Source: Faecalicatena contorta
Lineage (GTDB): Bacteria; Bacillota; Clostridia; Lachnospirales; Lachnospiraceae
Length of the DNA stretch: 40,566 nucleotides
NCBI RefSeq assembly: GCF_021531995.1
Contig: NZ_JAFBIZ010000015.1
Coordinates: 1-40,566 of the forward strand
Direction of reading: 5' to 3'
In this document: positions 33,839 through 40,566 of the stretch, in pieces
Layout of the letters: each line of letters opens with the position of its first letter
Numbering within the stretch: position 1 is the stretch's first letter
Position numbers and translations under genes: made by a program
The notes under the pieces: generated by a model
What the model saw: the letters and a program-made list of their open reading frames with translations, nothing else
Databases searched by the model: none
What the model was told of the DNA's origin: nothing

Positions 33839-35116
33839 TTAAGAAGTATGCCTGCCGATATATTTATTTTCAGTCTTTGAATACATAATCTTCTGTTCTT
33901 TATACAGACTCTGGTATCCGGAAAGCAGATAACTGACAGATATTACAATACAGAAAAACGGCATTCCGGCAAATCCAAATAATTCAAATGCAATGAGAAG
34001 TGAACTGATCGGACTGTTCGTCACTGCGCAGAACACCCCCACCATCCCGCATGCGGCACAGATATCCGTCGGAAGTCCCCAAAAAACGGATAACGCGGAA
34101 CCAAGCGTTGCACCGATAAATAGAGATGGGACAATCTCTCCGCCTTTGAATCCAGCACACAGAGTCAGGCAGGTAAACAGGATCTTCAGAAGAAACATCT
34201 CAATACCTGCCGGTTTGCCAAAACTTCCGGCGATGATATCGCCTCCCAGTCCCAGATATGCATCCGTCCCAACAATCAGATACAGCACAATCACTGCCAC
34301 ACCTCCGGCAACAACACGGATATACGGATTAACAAACCACTCCTTCAGTCGTTCCTCAAACCAGTGGAGAAGCACGCAGAATACTGCTCCTGCAAATGCA
34401 AATGCTACCGCAAGAAGAATGGCTTTTATCCCCGCAGTACTGTAAAACTTCGGTACGTTTTCAACCGGATACGGAGCCGTTAATGTCCGAACTTTTAGCA
34501 CAACAGAGATCTGCTGTGCAATAAATGCAGAAAACATACATGGCACAAGTGCGGCATAATACATGACGCCTACACTGATCACTTCCATTGGGAATATCGC
34601 AGCAGCCATCGGTGTCCCAAACAGAGCAGCAAATGCCGCGCTCATCCCGGCGAGCATTACAATCTTTTTATCACTTTCATTCAGATGCAGAATTCTTCCG
34701 AGCCATCCTCCCAGACTCGCACCAAACTGAAGGGCCGCTCCTTCTCGTCCGGAAGATCCTCCGAACAGATGCGTAATTGCCGTAGACAGCAGTATCAACG
34801 GTGCAATTCTCCCCGGTACTGCCTCCTCACCGGAACGCACTACCAGAAGCACCATATTCGTTCCTGAATTCTTTCCCTGCCCTGTTATCTTATACAAAAA
34901 GACAATCAGAAGTCCACCCACCGGCAGACCGAAGATTATCCATGGATTCATAATACGAAATTCTGTTACCCATGTAATAACATGGGCAAACAGACTGGCG
35001 ATCGTTCCGATCCCCCCTCCTATGACTACCGAAAAAATCATCCACTTTACCAATGTTCCAATCAGTATTTTCCACGCATGCAGCATGTGTAAGACCTTAT
35101 CTGCCATGTTTTTCAT
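33839..35116 (-). CDS. CLC-family anion channel/antiporter, possible fluoride exporter clade
   Basis: About 425 residues with 10 or more hydrophobic helices of the CLC fold. The gating-glutamate motif GGSSGREGAALQFGASLG and the GGEIVPSLFIGATLGSALS and VTNSPISSLLIAFELFG segments are clear. The first anion-site motif GSGIP is not present; that region reads GKNSGTNMVLLVV. THLFGGSSGREG and a Met-containing first motif recall the fluoride/proton CLC-F clade rather than chloride CLCs. No cytoplasmic CBS domains. Start: ATG at 35116, with GTG at 35119 as alternative. No fluoride riboswitch was seen upstream, so the ion stays open. Confidence 0.85.
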   Translation of the reverse strand: MKNMADKVLHMLHAWKILIGTLVKWMIFSVVIGGGIGTIASLFAHVITWVTEFRIMNPWIIFGLPVGGLLIVFLYKITGQGKNSGTNMVLLVVRSGEEAVPGRIAPLILLSTAITHLFGGSSGREGAALQFGASLGGWLGRILHLNESDKKIVMLAGMSAAFAALFGTPMAAAIFPMEVISVGVMYYAALVPCMFSAFIAQQISVVLKVRTLTAPYPVENVPKFYSTAGIKAILLAVAFAFAGAVFCVLLHWFEERLKEWFVNPYIRVVAGGVAVIVLYLIVGTDAYLGLGGDIIAGSFGKPAGIEMFLLKILFTCLTLCAGFKGGEIVPSLFIGATLGSALSVFWGLPTDICAACGMVGVFCAVTNSPISSLLIAFELFGFAGMPFFCIVISVSYLLSGYQSLYKEQKIMYSKTENKYIGRHTS

Positions 35117-35158
35117 CACTCATTCATTCCTTCTGTAACTAAAGTATTCTCTTTTCTC

Positions 35159-35186
35159 ATTATATCAAATGTTTTCCCCTTTTCAA
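35159..35186 (-). promoter_or_regulatory. Sigma-A promoter of the CLC gene
   Basis: On the minus strand TTGAAA (35181-35186) and TATAAT (35159-35164) are 16 bases apart, about 45 bases before the ATG. Confidence 0.7.
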
Positions 35187-35346
35187 CACATTTTATATAT
35201 TTTGGTAATTTTATATTTTTATACCATTTTACGGTTGACATTTCTATATTTTTATATAATAATTAATATATCAATAAACTATATTTCCCAAAAAATACTT
35301 GCGGACTGGAGCAGATCACAAATGTCCCGATACAAGGAGGTCCCAT

Positions 35347-36132
35347 ATGAATATTGATACATTAAAAGCCAGAAAAAAGGAACTCGGTCTTACAAACAGG
35401 CAATTGGCAGAAATATCCGGCGTGTCTCTCGGAACGATCAATAAGATCTTCAGCGGTGCAACCCGCTATCCACAACTGGATACTATGGATGCTCTGATCT
35501 CTGCCCTGGGTCTGGATTCTCTGGAGTATCGTCCGGACTCTCATGCCGACAGATTGTGCGAATCCGTTTCCGCATATTCGGTCAATCCGAAAAACGGTCA
35601 CTATACTCTGGAAGATTACTATGCTCTTCCTAATCATATACACGCAGAACTGATAGACGGTTATCTCATTTTTCAGGATCCGCCCACCATTCATCATCAG
35701 GCCATCATAGGTGAACTCTTTTTCCAGATCTATTCCTACATCCGTGAAAAAAAAGGCACCTGCAAAGTCCTTCTGCCACCGACAGATGTTCGTCTTGACA
35801 ACGACAATAAGACTATACTTGAACCCGATCTGATCATCGTTTGTGATCAGAAAAGAATTGAGGAAAAGCGGGTCAACGGTGCCCCTGATTTCGTTGCGGA
35901 AGTGGTTTCTTTCTCCAGCCGAAAAAGAGACTATCTTGTAAAACTGAACAAATACTGGACAGCCGGAGTACGCGAATACTGGATCATCGATCCCGCTCAG
36001 GAACGAGTGTCTGTATATCGTTTCAAAGACACCGAAGAAAATTTTGATATGAAAACCTACGGATTTTGTGACAGTGTGCCCGTCGGTATTTATGAAGATC
36101 TGATGATTAACTTTAAAGACTTTGAGCCATAA
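35347..36132 (+). CDS. XRE helix-turn-helix fused to Uma2-type PD-(D/E)XK domain
   Basis: A 261-residue two-domain protein. Residues 1-65 are an XRE HTH (LTNRQLAEISGVSLGTINKI). Residues 85-255 are a Uma2/DUF820 restriction-fold domain: HAELIDGYLIFQDPPTIHHQ, LEPDLIIVCD with the catalytic Asp, PDFVAEVVSFSSRKRDYLVK with the E-x-V/K-rich segment, and GVREYWIIDPAQERVSVYRF. The start at 35347 has AAGGAGG at 7 bases; the frame from 35299 has none. Stand-alone Uma2 proteins are common; with an HTH the protein could bind a specific site. Nuclease activity is not proven for the family. Confidence 0.85.
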   Translation: MNIDTLKARKKELGLTNRQLAEISGVSLGTINKIFSGATRYPQLDTMDALISALGLDSLEYRPDSHADRLCESVSAYSVNPKNGHYTLEDYYALPNHIHAELIDGYLIFQDPPTIHHQAIIGELFFQIYSYIREKKGTCKVLLPPTDVRLDNDNKTILEPDLIIVCDQKRIEEKRVNGAPDFVAEVVSFSSRKRDYLVKLNKYWTAGVREYWIIDPAQERVSVYRFKDTEENFDMKTYGFCDSVPVGIYEDLMINFKDFEP

Positions 36133-36213
36133 TTAGTTTTGCCAAAATTTTCTCAAAACTTTATATTTTACTGTGCATTTTCTATAAAATAATACTTTTT
36201 TACAAATTTACTA

Positions 36214-36241
36214 TTTACAAATCAATTTTGTCGTGTATAAT
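36214..36241 (+). promoter_or_regulatory. Sigma-A promoter for glnK
   Basis: TTTACA (36214-36219) and TATAAT (36236-36241) are 16 bases apart. Transcription should begin near ACCCATCAA (36245-36253), just before the leader hairpin. Confidence 0.7.
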
Positions 36242-36257
36242 GAAACCCATCAAAAAC

Positions 36258-36293
36258 AAAGGCGTTTTCCTTTATGCGGGAAGCGCCTTTTTT
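36258..36293 (+). terminator. Leader terminator before glnK
   Basis: AAAGGCGTTTTCC and GGGAAGCGCCTTT pair (two G-U) around TTTATGC, followed by a U-run. It lies between promoter and gene, so it would attenuate glnK unless overcome. Placed 4 bases after ACCCATCAA. Confidence 0.8.
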
Positions 36294-36327
36294 GATTTTT
36301 ATCTAAGGAACAAAGGGAGGTAATGCT

Positions 36328-36666
36328 ATGAAAAAACTGGAAATAATCATCCAGCCGGAAAAGCTTGAAGATTTAAAGTCCATACTGGATGAAAGCCATG
36401 TCAATGGCCTTATGATAAGTAATATAATGGGATACGGCAACCAAAAAGGTCACAAAAAAGTTTACCGTGGTGCAGAATACAATGTAAATCTTCTGCCAAA
36501 GGTAAAGGTAGAAACCGTCGTTGATTCCGGAATTGCCACAGAACTGATCGACAAAATCGTTTCGGAAATCCGCACCGGCACGTATGGTGATGGAAAGATC
36601 TTTATATATGAGGTAGAAGATGCCGTTCGTATCCGTACCGGAGAACGTGGAGCAGATGCTTTATAG
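36328..36666 (+). CDS. glnK: P-II nitrogen regulatory protein GlnK
   Basis: Trimeric sensor of 2-oxoglutarate and ATP/ADP that binds and blocks AmtB. It has 112 residues. The T-loop reads GHKKVYRGAEYNVNLLPKVK with a conserved Tyr in the position used for uridylylation in other bacteria. The B-loop TGTYGDGKIF and the C-loop VRIRTGERGADAL complete the family pattern. AGGGAGG precedes the ATG. Followed by amtB 132 bases later, with a second hairpin terminator between. Confidence 0.95.
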   Translation: MKKLEIIIQPEKLEDLKSILDESHVNGLMISNIMGYGNQKGHKKVYRGAEYNVNLLPKVKVETVVDSGIATELIDKIVSEIRTGTYGDGKIFIYEVEDAVRIRTGERGADAL

Positions 36667-36728
36667 AACAACATCTGCACGGCAGATCACCCAACGCATA
36701 ACACAATTTATATAGAATACCCATCAAC

Positions 36729-36775
36729 GGAGATAATCACAAGGGCAACAAAGCCCAGATTATCTCCTCTTTTTA
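36729..36775 (+). terminator. Hairpin terminator between glnK and amtB
   Basis: GGAGATAATC and GATTATCTCC pair, with an inner GGGC/GCCC stem and loop AACAAA, followed by CTTTTTA. It starts 1 base after ACCCATCAA (36719-36727), the same 9-mer found before the glnK leader hairpin. It may reduce amtB transcription relative to glnK or serve as a second attenuator. Confidence 0.8.
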
Positions 36776-36798
36776 TTTACACCTAAGGAGGTACTTTT

Positions 36799-38049
36799 AT
36801 GGATTTAGCAACTTTAATTGAAAGTGGAATGGACGTGACAGAAGCGGCCGGACTACTTATGAACATTATGTGGACAATGATCGGTACCATTCTGGTATAT
36901 TTCATGCAGGCTGGTTTTGCAATGTGCGAAGCCGGTTTTACCAGAGCAAAGAACACCGGTAATATCCTGATGAAAAATATGATGGACTTTGTACTCGGAA
37001 GCTTATTCTTCTTTGTATTTGGATTCGCACTCATGCACGGAACAGATTTTCACGGTATCATCGGTATCAAAGGATTCTTTAACCCTACCTCTCTTGCAGA
37101 TGCAGACGGAATGATCAACGGTCTTCCAATCGGAGTATTCATGATCTTCCACACCGTTTTCTGCGCGACAGCAGCAACGATTGTATCCGGTTCCATGGCT
37201 GAAAGAACAAAATTCGCAGCTTATCTGGCATACAGTGCGGCTATCAGTATCTTTATCTATCCGGTATCCGGACACTGGATCTGGGGCGGCGGTTTCTTAT
37301 CTGAATTGCAATTTCATGATTTTGCCGGTTCTACTGCCGTACATATGGTCGGTGGTATCTGCGCACTGGTTGGTGCAAAGATCCTTGGACCTCGTATTGG
37401 AAAATACGGAAAAGACGGAAAAGCCAAAGCAATTCCGGGACACAATCTTCCAATTGCAGCTCTCGGTGTATTTATCTTATGGTTCTGCTGGTTCGGATTC
37501 AACTGTGGTTCTACCACAGCCGCGACTACAAGCCTTGGCCATATTGCCATGACAACCAACCTTGCAGCCGCAGCCGCAACACTGGTTGCAATGATCGTCA
37601 CATGGGTACGCTATGGCAAACCGGATGTATCTATGACATTTAACGGTTCTCTTGCAGGTCTGGTTGCAATTACAGCCGGATGTGACGTTGTAAATGAATG
37701 GGAAGCTATCATCATCGGTGCTCTCGCAGGTGCAGTCGTTGTCTTCTCTGTTGAAATTATTGACCAGAAGATCAAAATCGATGATCCGGTCGGTGCGATC
37801 AGTGTACATGGTGTATGTGGTGCGTTCGGTACTATTCTTACCGGTGTCTTTGGTGATGGATGTAACCTGGGAACTCAGGTACTTGGTGTTGCCGCAACTG
37901 CAGCTTTTGTATTCGTAATGGCATTCATTGTATTTACAGTGATCAACAAAACAATCGGTCTTCGTGTTACCAAAGAAGAAGAAATCGATGGTCTGGATGT
38001 TCACGAACATGGTTCCAGCGCATATGCAGATTTCAACTTCCGTATATAA
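36799..38049 (+). CDS. amtB: Ammonium transporter AmtB
   Basis: Trimeric membrane channel for ammonium uptake, 416 residues with 11 hydrophobic helices. MDLATLIESGMDVTEAAGLL is followed by AGFAMCEAGFTRAKNTGNIL. The twin histidines of the pore lie in GSTAVHMVGGICALVG and AISVHGVCGAFG. AAGGAGG precedes the ATG. GlnK from the gene before should bind its cytoplasmic face when nitrogen is plentiful. Confidence 0.95.
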   Translation: MDLATLIESGMDVTEAAGLLMNIMWTMIGTILVYFMQAGFAMCEAGFTRAKNTGNILMKNMMDFVLGSLFFFVFGFALMHGTDFHGIIGIKGFFNPTSLADADGMINGLPIGVFMIFHTVFCATAATIVSGSMAERTKFAAYLAYSAAISIFIYPVSGHWIWGGGFLSELQFHDFAGSTAVHMVGGICALVGAKILGPRIGKYGKDGKAKAIPGHNLPIAALGVFILWFCWFGFNCGSTTAATTSLGHIAMTTNLAAAAATLVAMIVTWVRYGKPDVSMTFNGSLAGLVAITAGCDVVNEWEAIIIGALAGAVVVFSVEIIDQKIKIDDPVGAISVHGVCGAFGTILTGVFGDGCNLGTQVLGVAATAAFVFVMAFIVFTVINKTIGLRVTKEEEIDGLDVHEHGSSAYADFNFRI

Positions 38050-38055
38050 TTTTGA

Positions 38056-38099
38056 TAATACTATAACCCATTTATTGGTAATACTATAAACCCATTTAT
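38056..38099. repeat. Short direct repeat after amtB
   Basis: TAATACTATAACCCATTTAT (38056-38075) is repeated as TAATACTATAAACCCATTTA with a final T (38079-38099), differing by one extra A. Two copies only; no known function. Confidence 0.6.
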
Positions 38100-38119
38100 C
38101 GATAAATCCCCTCTTAAAG

Positions 38120-38190
38120 AGAAAAAAAGACTGACGCATAATATAAAGACATCATCCTGAATATCTATATTGTGCGGCAGTCTCTTTTTC
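38120..38190. terminator. Bidirectional terminator between amtB and GH2 genes
   Basis: Arms of about 25 bases (GAAAAAAAGACTGACGCATA on the left, GCGGCAGTCTCTTTTTC at the right end) pair with two mismatches and one G-U around a loop of about 20 bases. A- and T-runs at both ends let it stop both convergent genes. Confidence 0.85.
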
Positions 38191-38192
38191 TT

Positions 38193-39941
38193 TCATAATA
38201 ACCGTTTATTCAATTGTACGACTACTTCTTCTTTCATCTTCACTATCCGGCGATCATATGTAAGGATTCCATTCACCTCTTCTTCAACATCCGAAAGCTG
38301 TGTGTATACGGTAGCTGACAGACCATTTTTCACGTTCGGAAGAATCTCCTGCTCCATCAGCTTCTGATATCCTTCCGTCAACTCTTCTATCGTTTCAAAT
38401 GTCCGATACCCATACATTTTTTCATACATCCGATGTCCCGGCAGACCAAGTGAATATCCACCAAATTCCGTCAATGCAGCCACTCTCTTCTCCGGCACGA
38501 TTTTCAACGGGAAGAAATAATCGTGAATACTGTGGATATCCCCTCCGCCCTGATCAAACCAGCCGCTTGCCTGGTCGATCAGCCTGGTATGGTCTTCTCT
38601 TTCAGCCTCCCGTGTAACCTCCTGTGCATAAAACTGCCCCCATCCTTCATTGAACAGCACCCAGGTTACGATTGACGGATGATTATACAGATGTCGAATC
38701 GTCTGTTTCATTTCTTCCAGAAACTGAATTCTGCTTTCTTCTTCCCGTCTTCCAAGAAGCCTTAGTGTTGAATCTTTTCTTTTTATATGAAAAAATTCCA
38801 TTGCAGTCGCCAGATAGGTCACATACCAGTGACGATAGCTCTGACCTCCATTTACCATATCCTGCCACACCAGCATTCCCAGGCGGTCACAATGGTAATA
38901 CCATCTTTGCGGCTCAATCTTTACATGCTTTCTCAGCATATTGAACCCCAGCTCTTTCATCTTCTGAATATCATAGATCATCGCCTCATCACAGGGCGGC
39001 GTATACAGACCATCCGGCCAGTATCCCTGATCCAGCACTCCTTTTTGAAAATATGGTCGATGATTCAGACACATTCTTGGAATTCCATTTTTATCCGGTT
39101 CCACACTGATGCACCGCATCGCCGCATAACTCTCAACACGATCTGCTCCCATATGGATCTCTATCTGATACAGGTAAGGATCCTCCGGACTCCAGCTGTG
39201 CATATCCGGAATCTCAACCTCTAGATCGGTTCCTGTATATCCGACTGTCCGAATCGGCTGCATCTCGTCTGTATAGATTACTGCTGCAACAGGTTCTTTT
39301 TTCTCCGGATGCGAGGATGTTACACGAATCCGAAGCTTTCCTTCGTCGTACAGAGGAGTATTTTCCAGATTACAGATATAATGCTCCGGCACCTGTTCCA
39401 TCCAGACAGTCTGCCAGATCCCGCTCTGCGCCGTATAGAACATGCCTCCTTTTTTCAGCTTCTGTTTCCCCCTGCTGTAAAAACAGGTGTCCGAATAATC
39501 TCTCGCCATCACGATCAATTCGTCCATCTGTCCCGTCATCTTTTCTGTAATATCCACCGAAAACGGAAGATAGCCTCCCAGATGTCCGGCAAGATATTTT
39601 CCGTTCAGATAGACTGCCGCATACTGGTCCACTGCGCCAAAATGCAGCAGCCATCTCTTCCCCTCTGTCTTTTCTACATTCTGTGGCAGTATCCTTCGGT
39701 ACCACAGATACTCCTGCGGCTTTAATTGTCTTTCCACTCCGGAAAGAAAGGATTCCGGAGAAAATGGCACCAGGATCGTACCGTCATATTTTTCAGGAAT
39801 TTTTTTTGCATCCGTAATCGCATATTCCCACAATCCATTCAGATTAACATAACTATCCCGCTTCATCATTGGTCTTGGATATTCTTCCCACACATGCTTT
39901 GGATCTATCCGTGATGTCCACATCGTCTCCATCTGTTTCAT
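38193..39941 (-). CDS. Glycoside hydrolase family 2 enzyme
   Basis: Cytoplasmic beta-glycosidase (galactosidase, glucuronidase or mannosidase type) of about 582 residues. Jelly-roll sugar-binding domain (DSYVNLNGLWEYAITDAKKI, WYRRILPQ, LHFGAVDQYAAVYLNGKYLA), an immunoglobulin-like middle, and a TIM barrel: acid/base Glu in VLFNEGWGQF (about residue 420), nucleophile Glu in ALTEFGGYS (about 485). Shorter than LacZ and lacking its C-terminal sandwich. The start at 39941 has GAGGTGG upstream; the longer frame from 40001 overlaps the PPTase gene. Substrate not determined. It follows the PPTase by 43 bases. Confidence 0.85.
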   Translation of the reverse strand: MKQMETMWTSRIDPKHVWEEYPRPMMKRDSYVNLNGLWEYAITDAKKIPEKYDGTILVPFSPESFLSGVERQLKPQEYLWYRRILPQNVEKTEGKRWLLHFGAVDQYAAVYLNGKYLAGHLGGYLPFSVDITEKMTGQMDELIVMARDYSDTCFYSRGKQKLKKGGMFYTAQSGIWQTVWMEQVPEHYICNLENTPLYDEGKLRIRVTSSHPEKKEPVAAVIYTDEMQPIRTVGYTGTDLEVEIPDMHSWSPEDPYLYQIEIHMGADRVESYAAMRCISVEPDKNGIPRMCLNHRPYFQKGVLDQGYWPDGLYTPPCDEAMIYDIQKMKELGFNMLRKHVKIEPQRWYYHCDRLGMLVWQDMVNGGQSYRHWYVTYLATAMEFFHIKRKDSTLRLLGRREEESRIQFLEEMKQTIRHLYNHPSIVTWVLFNEGWGQFYAQEVTREAEREDHTRLIDQASGWFDQGGGDIHSIHDYFFPLKIVPEKRVAALTEFGGYSLGLPGHRMYEKMYGYRTFETIEELTEGYQKLMEQEILPNVKNGLSATVYTQLSDVEEEVNGILTYDRRIVKMKEEVVVQLNKRLL

Positions 39942-39984
39942 ACCATCCACCTCTTTCTTCCTGTTCAGAATACCTTCCAGAGAT

Positions 39985-40566
39985 TTACAACACCAGAACA
40001 TGAATCTTGGGATCTATGTCTTCATCCGTTGAACATACTGCAATTCTTGCCCGATTTCCCGCATCTGTATATTCTCTGCAATAATAATTTTCCGGATATT
40101 CACGGGGCTTTTTCAAAAACTTCGGGATCCCCTGCTCATCCCAGAAAAACGCATACGTACGTGTATCCAATGCCATGCCTTTTCTCGTTACTTTCATAAA
40201 GCTTTCTTTTAATACCCAATAACGATAGAACATCTCTTTTTGTTTTTCCGGATCCGGTATTTCCACAATATGACGATACTCTTCCTCACAGAAAAACCTC
40301 CTGGCAACCGAAAGCTTCATATCTCCGATCATTTCCACGTCGCATCCGACTCTCTGCCCCGGTTCATCACTGAAGGAACACAGCGCATAGTTTCCCGAGT
40401 GAGACAGATTAAACATACAGGTCTCCCCCAGCCCTTCTCTCTCCTTCACACATTCCCACAATGCCCAGGCACCTATACTTCTTGCTCTGTCCTGTTCCAT
40501 CCGGAAGCGTTTTGCTTTTTCCTGCCGCCAAAGTGGAACATTTTCATAATATTTCTGATATATTTC
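39985..40566 (-). CDS. 4'-phosphopantetheinyl transferase (Sfp type), 5' end beyond window
   Basis: Moves phosphopantetheine from CoA to acyl- or peptidyl-carrier proteins. The frame is open to the window edge (40566); the upstream 22 residues (EIYQKYYENVPLWRQEKAKR then FR) fit the family N terminus, so the ATG at 40500 is internal. Motifs: FNLSHSGNYALCSF, RVGCDVEMIGDM with metal-binding Asp and Glu, and FYRYWVLKESFMKVTRKGM. About 193 residues visible. No carrier-protein gene lies in the window. It may serve fatty-acid or secondary-metabolite carriers. Confidence 0.9.
   Translation of the reverse strand, partial: EIYQKYYENVPLWRQEKAKRFRMEQDRARSIGAWALWECVKEREGLGETCMFNLSHSGNYALCSFSDEPGQRVGCDVEMIGDMKLSVARRFFCEEEYRHIVEIPDPEKQKEMFYRYWVLKESFMKVTRKGMALDTRTYAFFWDEQGIPKFLKKPREYPENYYCREYTDAGNRARIAVCSTDEDIDPKIHVLVL

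Noticed and set aside
35117-35300. Fluoride riboswitch before the CLC gene
   Set aside because: The conserved GGNGATGG and CTGATG parts were looked for and not found; the region is A/T-rich with a plain promoter.
36258-36293. Leader hairpin of glnK as an ANTAR two-hairpin element
   Set aside because: Only one hairpin and its loop TTTATGC does not show the A..G spacing expected; left as a possible attenuator of unknown type.

Overview
This window looks like chromosomal DNA from a spore-forming, low-to-moderate GC member of the Firmicutes, most likely a gut Lachnospiraceae (Clostridia). The evidence is a T-box-controlled ileS, spoIID followed by a SpoIIQ-like LytM gene, a GlnK/AmtB pair with leader terminators, an MsmX/UgpC-type sugar ABC transporter, a CD1871A-type small CXXC protein, and strong GGAGG ribosome binding sites before nearly every gene. 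No rRNA or tRNA genes, CRISPR array, phage genes or complete insertion sequence were seen. Species is not claimed.

Layout. 1-1310: the 3' part of cca (+), meeting a three-gene redox cassette (-) of TlpA-like lipoprotein, 51-residue CXXC membrane peptide and 4Fe-4S membrane protein, at a shared terminator. 2990-4460: a decayed MalT/LuxR-type regulator gene and an MBL-fold hydrolase. 4650-10100 (-): a Wadjet/MukBEF-like SMC operon, jetA-jetB-jetC, with no jetD; possible scraps of a lost fourth frame lie just after jetC. 10245-12635: an acidic membrane protein (+), an ECF transporter S component (-) and a hemolysin III/PAQR protein (+). 12690-18570 (-): a sugar uptake operon (binding protein, two permeases, HPr-like protein without its histidine, ATPase, GH32 hydrolase) behind a good promoter and a LacI-type operator. 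18726-20880 (-): GIY-YIG protein, degenerate LytM protein and SpoIID. 20884-27000 (-): glycogen phosphorylase and ileS with a T-box leader. 27088-33690 (-): D,D-carboxypeptidase, cysteine synthase family enzyme, tadA, a DUF6128-like protein with an internal 42-bp coding repeat, dGTPase-like HD hydrolase and an HTH protein with a long acidic linker. 33839-35116 (-): CLC channel/antiporter. 35347-38049 (+): XRE-Uma2 fusion protein, glnK and amtB. 38193-40566 (-): GH2 glycosidase and a phosphopantetheinyl transferase cut by the window end.

What ties it together. The most distinctive non-coding signal is a family of near-perfect palindromes (core GGGACGGGGAATTTTT or GGGACGGAGGATTTTT and its complement) at five sites, nearly all touching a stop codon; they resemble REP elements and probably also serve as terminators. 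The most interesting regulatory arrangement is at spoIID, where the glgP terminator, a sigma-E-like promoter and the spoIID ribosome binding site are superimposed within about 50 bp. The most interesting gene set is the jetABC operon without its nuclease gene.
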